64,000 bases of DNA. Source: Pseudogulbenkiania subflava DSM 22618. GTDB taxonomy: Bacteria; Pseudomonadota; Gammaproteobacteria; Burkholderiales; Chromobacteriaceae. A program made the position numbers and the translations under genes. Shown in pieces: positions 43,598-53,373 of this stretch. Where the stretch lies: positions 186,001 through 250,000 of the forward strand of contig NZ_FXAG01000001.1 of assembly GCF_900177275.1 (NCBI RefSeq), given 5' to 3'. The stretch's first letter is position 1. Each line of letters begins with the position of its first letter. The notes beneath the pieces are model-generated. The model saw only the letters and a list, made by a program, of their open reading frames with translations. It did not search any database and was not told where the DNA came from.

Positions 43598-44707
43598 ATG
43601 GCCTCGCTCTCCATCGACAACGTTTGCAAGACCTACAACAACGGCACCGACGTGCTCAAGGGCATCGACATCGCCATCGACGACGGCCAGTTCCTGATCC
43701 TGGTCGGCCCCTCGGGCTGCGGCAAATCGACGCTGCTCAACATGATCGCCGGCCTCGACGACATCAGCTCGGGCGACATCCGCATCGGCGAGCGCCGCGT
43801 CAACGACCTGTCGCCGAAGGACCGCGACATCGCCATGGTGTTCCAGAGCTACGCGCTCTACCCCTCGATGAGCGTACGCCAGAACATCTCGTTCGGGCTG
43901 GAGATCCGCAAGCAGCCCAAGGCCGAGATCGACGCCACGGTGAACCGCGTGGCCGAGATGCTGCAGATCACCCACCTGCTCGACCGCAAGCCCTCGCAAC
44001 TGTCCGGCGGCCAGCGCCAGCGCGTGGCAATGGGTCGTGCCTTGGCGCGCAACCCGTCGATCTTCCTGTTCGACGAACCGCTCTCCAACCTCGACGCCAA
44101 GCTGCGCGTGGAGATGCGCACCGAGATCAAGCTGATGCACCAGCGCCTCAAATCGACCATCGTCTACGTGACGCATGACCAGATCGAGGCGATGACGCTG
44201 GGCGACCGCATCGCGGTGATGAAAGACGGCATCGTGCAGCAGTTCGGCAGCCCGCAGGACATCTACGACAACCCGGCCAACCTGTTCGTCGCCGGCTTCA
44301 TCGGCTCGCCGTCGATGAACTTCATCCCGGCCACGGTGGTGGAATCCGGCGGCCAGCTCGGCGTAAAGGTGTGCGACGACCACGGCTGCGTGGTGCTGCC
44401 GCTGCCGCACGACAAGGCCAAGCTGGCACAGTGGGTCGGCAAGGACGTGATCTTCGGCATCCGCCCGGAACAGATCACCGACGCCCGCACCGCGCACCGC
44501 GAAGGCCTGCCGCAGATGGATTGCCACGTGAAGGTGATCGAGCCCACCGGCCCGGACACGCTGATCTTCGTCACGCTCAACGACACCAAGGTGTGCTGCC
44601 GCGCCCACCCCACCGAGGCCAAGCGCCCGGGCGACGCCATGCAACTGGTGTTCGACGTCTCCAAGGCGGTGCTGTTCGACCCGAAAACCGAGATGCGCAT
44701 CGCATGA
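43598..44707 (+). CDS. Sugar ABC transporter ATP-binding protein (MalK/UgpC/GtsD type)
   Basis: The 369-residue ATPase powers the sugar importer. Walker A is GPSGCGKSTLL (about 38-48), the Q-loop VFQSYALYPSMSV, the ABC signature LSGGQRQRVAMGRALARN, Walker B IFLFDEPLSNLDAKLR and the H-loop YVTHDQIEAM. The C-terminal 120 residues form the TOBE/MalK-type regulatory domain. Such ATPases often serve several sugar importers. The stop overlaps the start of the aldo/keto reductase gene (ATGA), so that gene belongs to the operon. Confidence 0.94.
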   Translation: MASLSIDNVCKTYNNGTDVLKGIDIAIDDGQFLILVGPSGCGKSTLLNMIAGLDDISSGDIRIGERRVNDLSPKDRDIAMVFQSYALYPSMSVRQNISFGLEIRKQPKAEIDATVNRVAEMLQITHLLDRKPSQLSGGQRQRVAMGRALARNPSIFLFDEPLSNLDAKLRVEMRTEIKLMHQRLKSTIVYVTHDQIEAMTLGDRIAVMKDGIVQQFGSPQDIYDNPANLFVAGFIGSPSMNFIPATVVESGGQLGVKVCDDHGCVVLPLPHDKAKLAQWVGKDVIFGIRPEQITDARTAHREGLPQMDCHVKVIEPTGPDTLIFVTLNDTKVCCRAHPTEAKRPGDAMQLVFDVSKAVLFDPKTEMRIA

Positions 44708-45603
44708 GCACGGCGGTCGGCACCACAACGTTGGCCGAACACGGCCCGGCGCTGTCGGCACTGGCAGTCGGGGCGTGGCGGCTCGACGCATGGCACTTCG
44801 ACGACGCCGCGCTGGCGGCGTGGATCGAGCACGCCATCGCACTGGGCCTCACCACCTTCGACCACGCCGACCTCTACGGCGGCTTCACCTGCGAGGCGCT
44901 GTTCGGGCGCTGGCTCAAGGCCAACCCGGCGCGGCGCGGCGACATCCAGCTGGTGACGAAGTGCGGCATCAAGCCGCCCGACACGGCACGCGGCTGGACG
45001 GTGAAGCACTACGACACCGGCCGCGCCCACATCCTGGCTTCGGTCGACAACTCGCTGCGTCACCTCGGCACCGACTACCTCGACCTGCTGCTGATCCACC
45101 GCCCCGACCCGCTGCTGGACCCGGACGAAGTGGCCGAGGCCTTCGCCACGCTGAAAAGCGCCGGCAAGGTGCGCCACTTCGGCGTCTCCAACTTCAGCCC
45201 GAGCCAGTTCGCGCTGCTGGCCTCGCGTACGCCGCTGGTCACCAATCAGGTCGAGGCCTCGCTGCTGCATCTCGATCCGCTGTTCGACGGCACCTTCGAC
45301 CAGTGCCTGGAGCGGCGCGTGCGCCCGATGATCTGGTCGCCGCTGGCCGGCGGGCGGCTGTTCGAGGCGGCGGCCAACCCGGCGCTCAAGCGGACGCTGG
45401 ACACGTTGGCCGAAGAACTCGGCGTCACCCCCGCCACGCTGGCGCTGGCCTGGCTGCTGCGCCACCCGGCGCAGCCACTGCCCATCGTCGGTTCGCGCCG
45501 GCTGGCCTCGCTCGACGACGCCGCGCGCGCCGCCGCGCTGCCGCTCGGACGCCAGCACTGGTTTGCGCTGCTGGAGGCGGCGCAAGGCCACGCCGTACCC
45601 TGA
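44704..45603 (+). CDS. Aldo/keto reductase (YdhF-like)
   Basis: The 299-residue protein is an NADPH-dependent aldo/keto reductase with a TIM-barrel fold. The catalytic tetrad is readable: Asp and Tyr in FDHADLYGG, Lys in LVTKCGIK and His in [10 protein letters not shown]. The cofactor-binding end is VGSRRLASL. The ATG at 44704 overlaps the stop of the transporter ATPase gene by four bases. It may reduce a sugar or sugar aldehyde brought in by the transporter, but the substrate is unknown. The gene itself contains two GTTGGCCGAA words (44730 and 45415). A strong terminator ends the operon. Confidence 0.9.
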   Translation: MSTAVGTTTLAEHGPALSALAVGAWRLDAWHFDDAALAAWIEHAIALGLTTFDHADLYGGFTCEALFGRWLKANPARRGDIQLVTKCGIKPPDTARGWTVKHYDTGRAHILASVDNSLRHLGTDYLDLLLIHRPDPLLDPDEVAEAFATLKSAGKVRHFGVSNFSPSQFALLASRTPLVTNQVEASLLHLDPLFDGTFDQCLERRVRPMIWSPLAGGRLFEAAANPALKRTLDTLAEELGVTPATLALAWLLRHPAQPLPIVGSRRLASLDDAARAAALPLGRQHWFALLEAAQGHAVP

Positions 45604-45624
45604 CCCCCTGTTCTTCGCTCCATC

Positions 45625-45657
45625 CGGGACGATCGCCGTGATCGTCCCGTTTTTTTG
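45625..45657 (+). terminator. Terminator of the sugar transporter operon
   Basis: The perfect stem CGGGACGATC-GCCGT-GATCGTCCCG is followed by eight Ts, 21 bp behind the reductase stop. Confidence 0.9.
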
Positions 45658-45805
45658 CCTACTCTCCCGCCGCTGCGGCAGCGGCGCCACAGCCCGGCGC
45701 ACGCCCGCTGGACGGCGCCATGCCGTGCGCTTAGTATCGATCCACCTCCTGTGTCGGGAGGACGTCGCTCGGACGGTTCCGGGCGCTTACGTTCAAGGAA
45801 AAACC

Positions 45806-47020
45806 ATGTCTGCATCGGGCAAGCGCCGCTTTGCGCGCATCGACCGTCTCCCCCCCTACGTCTTCAACATCACCGCCGAACTCAAGATGGCCGCCCGCCG
45901 CCGCGGCGAGGACATCATCGACATGAGCATGGGCAACCCCGACGGCGCCACGCCGCCGCACATCGTCGCCAAGCTCACCGAGGCCGCACAGCGCCCCGAC
46001 ACGCATGGCTATTCGGCCTCGAAAGGCATCCCACGCCTGCGCCGCGCCATCGCGCGCTGGTACCAGGAGCGCTACCAAATCGAGATCGACCCGGACAGCG
46101 AGGCCATCGTCACCATCGGCTCGAAGGAAGGGCTGGCGCACCTGATGCTGGCGACGCTCGACCGCGGCGACACGGTGCTGGTGCCCGATCCCAGCTACCC
46201 GATCCACATCTACGGCGCGGTGATCGCCGGCGCCGACATCCGCTCGGTGCCGCTGATTCCCGGCGTCGACTTCTTCGCCGAGCTGGAGCGCACCATCCGC
46301 GGCAGCTACCCCAAACCCAAGATGATCGTCATCGGCTTCCCGTCCAACCCCACCGCGCAGTGCGTCGAGCTCGACTTCTTCGAGCGCGTCATCGCGCTGG
46401 CGAAAAAGCACGACATCTTCGTGGTGCACGACCTGGCCTACGCCGACATCGTGTTCGACGGCTGGAAGGCGCCGTCGATCATGCAAGTGCCGGGCGCCAA
46501 GGACATCGCGGTGGAGTTCTTCACGCTGTCGAAGAGCTACAACATGGCGGGCTGGCGCATCGGCTTCATGGTCGGCAACCCCGACCTGGTGGCGGCGCTG
46601 GCGCGCATCAAGAGCTATCACGACTACGGCACCTTCACCCCGCTGCAGATCGCCGCCATCGCCGCGCTGGAAGGCGACCAGCAATGCGTGAAAGACATCG
46701 CCGCCACCTACCAGAAGCGCCGCGACGTGCTCTACAGGGGCCTGTGCGAGGCGGGCTGGGAGGTCGACCTGCCCAAGGCCTCGATGTACATCTGGGCGCG
46801 CATCCCCGAGCCCTATCGCGCGCTGGGTTCGCTGGAATTCGCCAAACAGCTGCTCGACAAGGCCAAGGTGTCGGTGTCGCCCGGCGTCGGCTTCGGCGAC
46901 TACGGCGACGACTACGTGCGCTTCGCGCTGATCGAGAACGAAGCGCGCATCCGCCAGGCGGTGCGCGGCATCAAGACCATGTTCCGCGCCGACGGCCTGA
47001 TCCCGCAAAAGGGCCATTGA
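45806..47020 (+). CDS. alaC: AlaC-like alanine/glutamate aminotransferase
   Basis: The 404-residue protein is a class I PLP aminotransferase of the AlaC group (formerly YfdZ), which makes alanine from pyruvate with glutamate as amino donor. The PLP lysine is Lys243 in [19 protein letters not shown]. The substrate-binding Asn lies in [16 protein letters not shown] and the cofactor Asp in [14 protein letters not shown]. The ATG at 45806 has a CAAGGAA ribosome site. It is a single-gene unit, separated from the sugar operon by a terminator and facing the tetR gene tail to tail. Confidence 0.9.
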   Translation: MSASGKRRFARIDRLPPYVFNITAELKMAARRRGEDIIDMSMGNPDGATPPHIVAKLTEAAQRPDTHGYSASKGIPRLRRAIARWYQERYQIEIDPDSEAIVTIGSKEGLAHLMLATLDRGDTVLVPDPSYPIHIYGAVIAGADIRSVPLIPGVDFFAELERTIRGSYPKPKMIVIGFPSNPTAQCVELDFFERVIALAKKHDIFVVHDLAYADIVFDGWKAPSIMQVPGAKDIAVEFFTLSKSYNMAGWRIGFMVGNPDLVAALARIKSYHDYGTFTPLQIAAIAALEGDQQCVKDIAATYQKRRDVLYRGLCEAGWEVDLPKASMYIWARIPEPYRALGSLEFAKQLLDKAKVSVSPGVGFGDYGDDYVRFALIENEARIRQAVRGIKTMFRADGLIPQKGH

Positions 47021-47057
47021 GTCCGGCAGCCGGCGCGGCGCCGCCCGGCCGCGCCGG

Positions 47058-47633
47058 CTATACCTGCCTGGGCGGCGCCAGCGCCCGTGTCGCCTCCTCC
47101 AGAAAGCGCTGCGACAGCGCCGGATCGCTCACCGCGCGCGACAGCAGCAGCGCCCCCACCATCAGCGCCAGCGCCACGCAGGGCGTCGGCGTCATCTCCT
47201 CGCCCGGCGGCGCACACGCCTGCAGCAGGGCCAGCTGCGCCTCGATGCCTGCGGTGAAGGCCTGCCGCGACGGCTGGTCGCGCCGCGCCATCTCGCCCCC
47301 CAGCGCCGCTGCCACGCAGCCGTCGTCGGGCCGGTCGCGGTGTGCCAAGCTCAGGTAGTGCTGCACCAGCGCCGCCAGGCGCTGCTCCGCCGGCACCGTA
47401 TCCAGCACCGCGGCGAGCCGTTGCTGCAGCTCGTCGAAGCCGTGCCGGCAGGCTTCGGCAACCAGCGCCTCCTTGTCGCGGAAGTGGCTGTAGAAGCCGC
47501 CGTGGGTCAGACCGAGGTCGGCCATCAGGTTGGCGATGCCGACCGCGTCCATGCCCTCGGAGCGGAAACGGTAAGACGCCGTGCGGACGATTCGCTGCCG
47601 TACGTCGGCCTTGTGGAGTGGGGAATAACGCAT
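47058..47633 (-). CDS. TetR/AcrR family transcriptional regulator
   Basis: The 191-residue protein has an N-terminal TetR helix-turn-helix (about 10-55; IVRTASYRFRSEGMDAVGIANLMADLG then THGGFYSHFRDKEALVAEA) and an all-helical ligand domain. The THGGFYSHF version of the recognition helix is common in regulators of efflux or redox genes. The ligand is unknown. A perfect 18-bp palindrome 24 bp upstream of its start codon is the likely operator for autoregulation. No obvious efflux target gene is adjacent; the divergent neighbour is a diguanylate cyclase about 300 bp away. Confidence 0.88.
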   Translation of the reverse strand: MRYSPLHKADVRQRIVRTASYRFRSEGMDAVGIANLMADLGLTHGGFYSHFRDKEALVAEACRHGFDELQQRLAAVLDTVPAEQRLAALVQHYLSLAHRDRPDDGCVAAALGGEMARRDQPSRQAFTAGIEAQLALLQACAPPGEEMTPTPCVALALMVGALLLSRAVSDPALSQRFLEEATRALAPPRQV

Positions 47634-47657
47634 CGCCGTCCTTTCAAAGGCCTCTTT

Positions 47658-47675
47658 GCATGATGATCATCATGC
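47658..47675. promoter_or_regulatory. 18-bp palindrome, probable TetR operator
   Basis: GCATGATGATCATCATGC is a perfect inverted repeat between the tetR start (47633) and the divergent cyclase gene. A second imperfect palindrome (GCTTGC...GCAAGC, 47682-47712) follows. Confidence 0.65.
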
Positions 47676-47937
47676 TAAAAAGCTTGCGCTATATCAAACA
47701 GATATTGCAAGCACCCACGGTGCGCCCGGCGCTGGTCTACGCGCCGCCGCCCCGCCCATGCAGGCGGGCGCCGCCGCCGCTGTGTTTTTTCCGCCACACC
47801 CGGGGCACCGTAGAAACCGCAGAGCCGCACTTTCTTCACTGCCGAGTCTCGCTTTCTGTCCGCAACCTCAATATGCTCGGCGGATTATGACAACATGGTT
47901 GCCCCCGCCGCCGCGGAGGAGCAACCGGGACAAGCGC

Positions 47938-49890
47938 ATGCTCGCTTCGCCGCACACATCCAGACAGAAGGTCCGCTACGCCCTGGTACTGCTGTCCCTC
48001 GGACTGCTGTATGGCGGCTGCGGCTGGCTGATCGACCACTTCTTCACACCCAACAACCCCTTCCCGGTCACCGTGTGGCTCCCCGCCGGCCTCGCCCTGG
48101 CCGCCGTGATCCGCTGGGGACACCGCGTCTGGCCCGCCCTGCTGCTCGGCGCGCTGGCGCTGCAGACGCTGGTCCTGGGCACCCCGCTGCCTGGCGCGCT
48201 GCTGGCCGCGCTGGGCGCCGCCGTGGGGCCGCTGCTGGGCGGCATGCACATCCGCCGTCACTGCTCGGGCCGCCTGCCGTTCTACCGTCTCGGCGACGTG
48301 TTCCGCTTCCTCTGGGCCGGCGTCGGCCTGTCCGCGCTGGTCTCCGCCAGCGGCAGCCTGCTGGCGCAGGCATGGTGGCACTATCCCGGCGTCAGCGCCG
48401 CCTTGCAGCAGTTGTGCGCAGGCTGGCTCGCCGACGCCACCGGCACGCTGTTCTTCGCCCCGCCGCTGTTGTTCCTGCAACGAAGCGGCGGCGTCGACCC
48501 GGTCCCGGCACGCGCCTCGCCGCTGGAGCTGGCCTCGGGCAGCGCCGCCACCCTGCTGGCGGCGGCCGTGCTGTTTCTCGGCCTGAACGACCCTCACGGC
48601 CTCTACACCGCGCTGCCCTACCTGCTGATCATCCCGCTGATGTGGACCGCGGCGCGGGCCTCGCTGCGCTCGGCGCACTGGCTGGCGTTCGGCATCCTGC
48701 TGCTGGCGCTGGCCGGCGCGGCCGGCGGCCGCGGCGTGTTTTTCGGCGACAGCCCCGGACTGGCCTTGCTCAACGCCGGCATGATGGTGCTGAGCCAGTC
48801 GGTGACGCTGCTGATCATGGGCGCGCTGATCGCCGAGCGCGGCAGCGCCGAAGAGCGCCTGCGGCGCGCCAACCACGGCCTGGAGGAGAAAGTCGCGGAA
48901 CGCACCGCGCAGCTCGCGGAGAGCGAGGCGCGCCAGAAGCAACTGGTCGACGCCGCACCGTTCCCGCTGGTGCTGAGCCGGCTCGCCGACGGCGTCATCA
49001 CCTACGCCAACGAGCGCGCCGAGCGCATGTTCAAGGGCCGCCTGCACAGCACCCAAGGCCTCACCGTGGACGACTTCTACGTCACCGCCCAGGCCCGCGA
49101 CGAGGTCGCCGCGCTGATGCGCGACAAGGGCCAGTTGCGCGATCACGAGGTGAGGCTGCAGGACACCGGCGGTCGAATCTTCTGGGCGCTGATCTCCTGT
49201 ACCCTGGTGCGCTCTGGCGGCACGCTGCACGTCATCACCGGCATCAACGACATCAGCGAGCGCAAGCGCCTGGAGCACAGCCTGAAGACCGCCAACGAGG
49301 CGCTGCGCCAGCACCTCAACGAGATCGAGTCGCTGCAATCGGGACTCAAGGAACAGCTGGTGCGCGACCCGCTCACCGGGGTGTTCAACCGGCGTTACCT
49401 CGACGATGCCCTGCCGCGCGTGCTGGCGCACACCCTGGCGCTGGGCAAGCCGGTGGCGCTCCTGATGCTCGACGCCGACCACTTCAAGCGCATCAACGAC
49501 ACCTACGGCCACAAGGCCGGCGACTGCGTGCTGAGCACGCTGGGCGCACGCCTGCGCGACAGCCTGCGCAGCAACGACATGGTGTGCCGCTACGGCGGCG
49601 AGGAGTTCCTGATCGTGCTGCCCGGCATGAGCCTGGAGCACGCCATCGCCAAGGCCGAACAGTTGCGCAAGGTGGTGCAGCAATGGCCGATCGAGGCGCT
49701 CGACCACACCCTCAACGTCACCGTCTCGATCGGCGTCGCCTGCAGCCCGCTGCACGCCGAGGACGCCGAAAGCCTGGTGCACGCAGCCGACACCGCGCTC
49801 TACGTCGCCAAGAGCAGCGGCCGCGACCGCCTCTGCGTGGCCGAGCCGCCGGCCGGGATGAGCCCACGCTCCACCACCCTGTCGGGCTGA
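47938..49890 (+). CDS. MASE1-PAS-GGDEF diguanylate cyclase
   Basis: The 650-residue protein starts with a MASE1-type membrane sensor of about eight transmembrane segments (about 12-295; PVTVWLPAGLALAAVIRWG is typical). A short coiled coil, a PAS domain (about 335-450) and a C-terminal GGDEF domain (about 475-640) follow. The cyclase site is RYGGEEF with an inhibitory RxxD (RSND) five residues before it. It should make cyclic di-GMP in response to a membrane or PAS signal. I chose the ATG at 47938, which has a GGGA element 7 bp upstream; an ATG at 47887 would add 17 residues and has no ribosome site. The stop codon's last base begins a repeat element. Confidence 0.88.
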   Translation: MLASPHTSRQKVRYALVLLSLGLLYGGCGWLIDHFFTPNNPFPVTVWLPAGLALAAVIRWGHRVWPALLLGALALQTLVLGTPLPGALLAALGAAVGPLLGGMHIRRHCSGRLPFYRLGDVFRFLWAGVGLSALVSASGSLLAQAWWHYPGVSAALQQLCAGWLADATGTLFFAPPLLFLQRSGGVDPVPARASPLELASGSAATLLAAAVLFLGLNDPHGLYTALPYLLIIPLMWTAARASLRSAHWLAFGILLLALAGAAGGRGVFFGDSPGLALLNAGMMVLSQSVTLLIMGALIAERGSAEERLRRANHGLEEKVAERTAQLAESEARQKQLVDAAPFPLVLSRLADGVITYANERAERMFKGRLHSTQGLTVDDFYVTAQARDEVAALMRDKGQLRDHEVRLQDTGGRIFWALISCTLVRSGGTLHVITGINDISERKRLEHSLKTANEALRQHLNEIESLQSGLKEQLVRDPLTGVFNRRYLDDALPRVLAHTLALGKPVALLMLDADHFKRINDTYGHKAGDCVLSTLGARLRDSLRSNDMVCRYGGEEFLIVLPGMSLEHAIAKAEQLRKVVQQWPIEALDHTLNVTVSIGVACSPLHAEDAESLVHAADTALYVAKSSGRDRLCVAEPPAGMSPRSTTLSG

Positions 49891-50108
49891 GAACCGGTTC
49901 ACAATCTTGCTGCGCGTCCCTGATCGGGGCTCATGCGCACTGCGTGCCAATCTATCCCTGAGCAAATCCCTGCGTGCCAATCTTCGATTGGCTCAGCGAG
50001 CGATTGGCGCAGCGATCGGAAATCCTCATGCACTACTTGTACATTCCGGTTCCTGCGCTGCTCTTCACCCCGCTGAGGGCCGCTCGCGACAGATCGTGAA
50101 CAGGTTCT
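49890..50108. repeat. Family A inverted-repeat element, longest form (219 bp)
   Basis: The left end AGAACCGGTTCACAATC starts on the last base of the cyclase stop codon (TGA); the right end is the complement of AGAACCTGTTCACGATC. The interior carries a doubled form of the TGCGTGCCAATC insert and the core hairpin CATGCACT...TGTACATTCCGG. Confidence 0.85.
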
Positions 50109-50151
50109 GAGCCGGCGCCTGCCGCCGTGCCGGCGTGCTACCATCGCGGCC

Positions 50152-50862
50152 ATGGAACTTTACCGATTGATGCAACAACAGGGCTTCGGCAGCCGCAAGG
50201 AGTGCCGCAAGCTGATCGAGCACGGCCTGGTCGAACTCGACGGCGCGGTGGTGGACGATTACCGCCTCGAGATCGACCCCGCTGCCATCGACGAGCTGGT
50301 GATCGACGGCGAGCCCTGGGAAATCCTCGAACACCCGCTCTACATCCTGCTCCACAAGCCCTCCGGCTACGAAACCTCGCACAAGCCGATGCACAACCCG
50401 AGCGTGTTCACGCTGCTGCCGTGGCAGTTCTCGCAGCTCGGCATCGCCGCCGTGGGCCGGCTCGACGTCGACACCACCGGGCTGCTGCTGCTGACCACCG
50501 ACGGCCAGTTCGTGCACGCCCTGACCTCGCCCAAGAAGCACGTGCCGAAATGCTACGAGGTCACGCTCAAGCACCCGGTGAGCGAGGCGCTGGTCAAGCA
50601 CCTCAAGGCCGGCGTGTTTCTGAAAGACGACAACGAGAAGGTGGTGGCGGACCAGGTCGAGGTGGTGGACGAGATCACCATCCGGATGACCATCACCCAA
50701 GGCAAGTACCACCAGGTCAAGCGCATGATCGCCGCCGCAGGCAACCGCGTGCAGGACCTGCACCGCATCGCGCTGGGCACGCTGCAATTGGGCGAACTGG
50801 ACGAAGGCGAGTGGCGCCACCTTGACGCCGCCGAGCTGACGGAGCTGGGTTTCACCCGCTGA
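50152..50862 (+). CDS. rsuA: 16S rRNA pseudouridine(516) synthase RsuA
   Basis: The 236-residue protein has an N-terminal S4-like RNA-binding domain (about 1-58; LYRLMQQQGFGSRKECRKLIEHGLVELDG) and a pseudouridine synthase domain with the catalytic Asp in AVGRLDVDTTGLLLLTTDG (about 103-120). The LHKPSGYETSHKP and KYHQVKRMIAAAGNRV blocks are those of RsuA. It isomerises U516 of 16S rRNA. Two family A repeats in the same orientation flank the gene, one touching its stop codon. Confidence 0.93.
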   Translation: MELYRLMQQQGFGSRKECRKLIEHGLVELDGAVVDDYRLEIDPAAIDELVIDGEPWEILEHPLYILLHKPSGYETSHKPMHNPSVFTLLPWQFSQLGIAAVGRLDVDTTGLLLLTTDGQFVHALTSPKKHVPKCYEVTLKHPVSEALVKHLKAGVFLKDDNEKVVADQVEVVDEITIRMTITQGKYHQVKRMIAAAGNRVQDLHRIALGTLQLGELDEGEWRHLDAAELTELGFTR

Positions 50863-51062
50863 GAACCTGTTTCCGATCTCGCTGCGCCCCCGGATCGGGG
50901 CTCATGTGCACTGCGTGCCAATCTATCACTGAGCAAATCCCTGGGTGCCAATCTTCGATTGGCTCAGCGATCAGGAATCCTCATGCACTCCAGTACATTC
51001 CGGTTTCTGCGCTGCTCTTCACCCCACGGAGGGCGGCTCGCGACAGAGCCTGAACGAGTTCT
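50862..51062. repeat. Family A inverted-repeat element behind rsuA (201 bp)
   Basis: The left end AGAACCTGTTTCCGATC starts on the last base of the rsuA stop codon. The right end (GAACGAGTTCT) is more degenerate than in other copies. The interior matches the 49890-50108 copy, in the same orientation. Confidence 0.8.
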
Positions 51063-51084
51063 GAGGCAGCGCACGCCAGAGACG

Positions 51085-51112
51085 AAAAAAGGTCGCCGAG
51101 GCGACCTTTTTT
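51085..51112. terminator. Bidirectional terminator between rsuA and hemY
   Basis: AAAAAAGGTCGC-CGAG-GCGACCTTTTTT is symmetrical, giving a T-run on both strands, and serves two converging genes. Confidence 0.88.
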
Positions 51113-51127
51113 GCTTCAGGACAGCGC

Positions 51128-52336
51128 TTAACAGCCCTGCTGCAACGCCAACTCCAGACTCTGCTGGTAATGCCGCTCGGCCAGCTCGGGCTTGTCGATG
51201 GCGGTGAACAGGCGCGACAGCTCGGCGTGCGCGCACAGCGTCGGCTCGATCGAGGCGCTGGCCTCCAGGTAGCTCTGCGCCTTGCCCCACAACTGCTGCG
51301 CCAGGGCGAGACGGCCCAGCGCCAGCAGCAGCAGGTGGTCGCGCGGGCGCAGCTTGAGCCAGCTCTCGGCGTCCTTCAAGAGCTCCAGGCGCTTGTCGGC
51401 GGTGAGGTGCTCGGCCAGCTGGCCCAGCTCGCGCGCGAGTTCCGGGGTAGCCTGATCGTCGTCGCCCAGGGCGCCGGCGATCAGCGTGGCGGCGTAATCC
51501 GCCTCGCCCAACACGATCAGGCGCTCCACGATACGGCTGACCAGCGTCGGATTGTTGCGTTCCACTTCCGGCACGCGACGCAGCCAGTCGCGAATCTCCT
51601 GCCCCTGGGAAAAACCGTCCAGCTGCTGGGTATAGGCCGCCAGGCGGTAGCGCCGCGCGCGGTCGGGCTCGAGCGCCTCGGCCTTGAGCAGCCTCTCGGT
51701 CAGCGCCAGCACCGCTTCAGGCTGTTTCTGCAGCAGGCGCACCTTGAGCTCCAGCTTGAGGGCATTGGTCAGGTTGGGCGAGATGGCGCGCGCGCGCTCG
51801 ATGGCGGACAGCGCGCCCAGGGTATCCTTGGCTTCCAGTTTCAGTTCGGCGTCGAGCATGTGGCGCGCCAGCTGCAGCCGCTCCGGCAGGGAGTCGAGCT
51901 GTGACAGGTAGCCGTCGCGCTTGTCCAGGTCCTGCATCGCAGCCGCCGAGCGTGCCGCCATCAACAGGGCCAACGCCTTGTTCTCCGGTGCCGACTCGTC
52001 GGCCAGCGCCTTGACCGCCTCGCGCTCGGCGCGCTGGAAGCGACCCTCGAAGAAGGCGATACCGGCCTCGCGCAGTGCGTGGCGCGCCGCCTTCAGCTTC
52101 TTCTGGCGCTGGAAGCGGCGCACTTCCTCGGGCAGGCCGGTGGCCAGACCGATCAGGCGCAACACCAGGTGCGCCACCACGATCAGCAGGATCACCGCCA
52201 CGATCAGCAGGTTGAACGATACCTCGAGCCGGTACGGCGGCAGGAACAGGATGGCGTAGCCGGTATTCAGCGTGGAGGCGAGCCCCACCAGCACGGCGAG
52301 CGCGAACAGGCCGGTAATCCACAGCACGAATTTCAC
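51128..52336 (-). CDS. hemY: HemY-like membrane protein with TPR repeats
   Basis: The 402-residue protein is the proteobacterial HemY (not protoporphyrinogen oxidase). It has two N-terminal transmembrane segments (about 3-25 and 40-62), then NGLPEEVRRFQRQKKLKAARHALREAGIA-like sequence and tetratricopeptide-type helices to the end. It is thought to act late in haem biosynthesis as a scaffold, but no enzyme activity is known. The start is a GTG at 52336 that overlaps the hemX stop (GTGA), with a GGGGG ribosome site upstream. It is the last gene of hemC-hemD-hemX-hemY. Confidence 0.88.
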   Translation of the reverse strand: MKFVLWITGLFALAVLVGLASTLNTGYAILFLPPYRLEVSFNLLIVAVILLIVVAHLVLRLIGLATGLPEEVRRFQRQKKLKAARHALREAGIAFFEGRFQRAEREAVKALADESAPENKALALLMAARSAAAMQDLDKRDGYLSQLDSLPERLQLARHMLDAELKLEAKDTLGALSAIERARAISPNLTNALKLELKVRLLQKQPEAVLALTERLLKAEALEPDRARRYRLAAYTQQLDGFSQGQEIRDWLRRVPEVERNNPTLVSRIVERLIVLGEADYAATLIAGALGDDDQATPELARELGQLAEHLTADKRLELLKDAESWLKLRPRDHLLLLALGRLALAQQLWGKAQSYLEASASIEPTLCAHAELSRLFTAIDKPELAERHYQQSLELALQQGC

Positions 52337-53373
52337 GGCGTACCCCCTGCGCTGCCCTGCGCCTCGCGCACCACCTTGAGGCTGGCGGAGAGGTCCGGCA
52401 GCGTCACGTCCAGCGGCGCGCCCTTGAGCTCGGCGAGCAGCGACAGCCACGACTTGGTGACCGCGGCATCGCCATCGTAATAGCGCTCGACGTAGCTCTT
52501 GGCGGCTTCGACATCGGAATTGAAGGTCTGGCCGTCACGCTGGGTCAGCGCCAGGCGGGCGTCCAGCAGGCGCAGCTTAAGGTTCTCGCGCAGGAAGAAC
52601 GACTGTTCCGGCGACAGCAGCAGCGCCTCCGGCTTGTCCATGCGGCGGATGCGCACCAGCTCGCCCAGGCTGCCGGTGATGTCGGCCAGCAGGCGCTCCC
52701 AGAACGGCGCGTCGGCGGCCGGCTTGGCCGGCTGGATCAGGCCGTCCTTGGCGCTGCCCAGGCGATGGTGCCCCACCACCAGGGGCAGGGTGTCGGCCGC
52801 CAACAGCAGGCGATCGATCTTCACCGTCAGGCCGACGGTGTCGAGATACGGCAACGCCTTGAGCTTTTCCAGGTCGGTGGCCACGGCCTTCTTCACCGTG
52901 ATCAGCTGCGGCTGGTCGAAGCGAGCCAGGCGGGCGTCGACCATTTCCAGCGCCTGCAGCGCCGCCGGCACGTTGCCGGCCAGCTGCAGCTGCTGGCTGG
53001 CGATGGCGAGCGTGTGCTCGACCTCGGACAAGAGCCAGTCGGAACGGTTTTTGGTCAGTTCCTGGTACATGCCGTTGAGCGTGGCGAACTGGCCGGCCGA
53101 TTCGTTGACGCGCGCTTCGAGCATGGCCAGCTTGCCGTCGCTGGCGCGCACGGTGGCCAGGGCCTGATCGACCAGCACGCGGGTTTCCTTGGCGCTGCCG
53201 CCGGACTCGGCCAGACGGCGTGCCAGTTCCTGGCGCGTGGCGGCCAGCTCCTGCTGGGTGGAGTAAAGCTGCCAGCCGGACAGGCCCAGCGCCGCCAGCG
53301 CCACCAGCAGCGCCAGCGGGAAGGACTTCTTCACGGCCGGTTTGCCGATCTCGGCAGTCTGGATTTCGTTCAT
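52333..53373 (-). CDS. hemX: HemX-like protein (uroporphyrinogen-III C-methyltransferase family name)
   Basis: The 346-residue protein has one transmembrane segment near the N terminus (about 22-42), a periplasmic coiled coil (about 43-115; STQQELAATRQELARRLAES) and a C-terminal helical domain. It belongs to the HemX family; despite the name carried in databases, it lacks any SAM-binding methyltransferase motif. Its place between hemD and hemY is standard in proteobacteria. The ATG overlaps the hemD stop (ATGA), and its own stop overlaps the hemY start. Confidence 0.88.
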   Translation of the reverse strand: MNEIQTAEIGKPAVKKSFPLALLVALAALGLSGWQLYSTQQELAATRQELARRLAESGGSAKETRVLVDQALATVRASDGKLAMLEARVNESAGQFATLNGMYQELTKNRSDWLLSEVEHTLAIASQQLQLAGNVPAALQALEMVDARLARFDQPQLITVKKAVATDLEKLKALPYLDTVGLTVKIDRLLLAADTLPLVVGHHRLGSAKDGLIQPAKPAADAPFWERLLADITGSLGELVRIRRMDKPEALLLSPEQSFFLRENLKLRLLDARLALTQRDGQTFNSDVEAAKSYVERYYDGDAAVTKSWLSLLAELKGAPLDVTLPDLSASLKVVREAQGSAGGTP

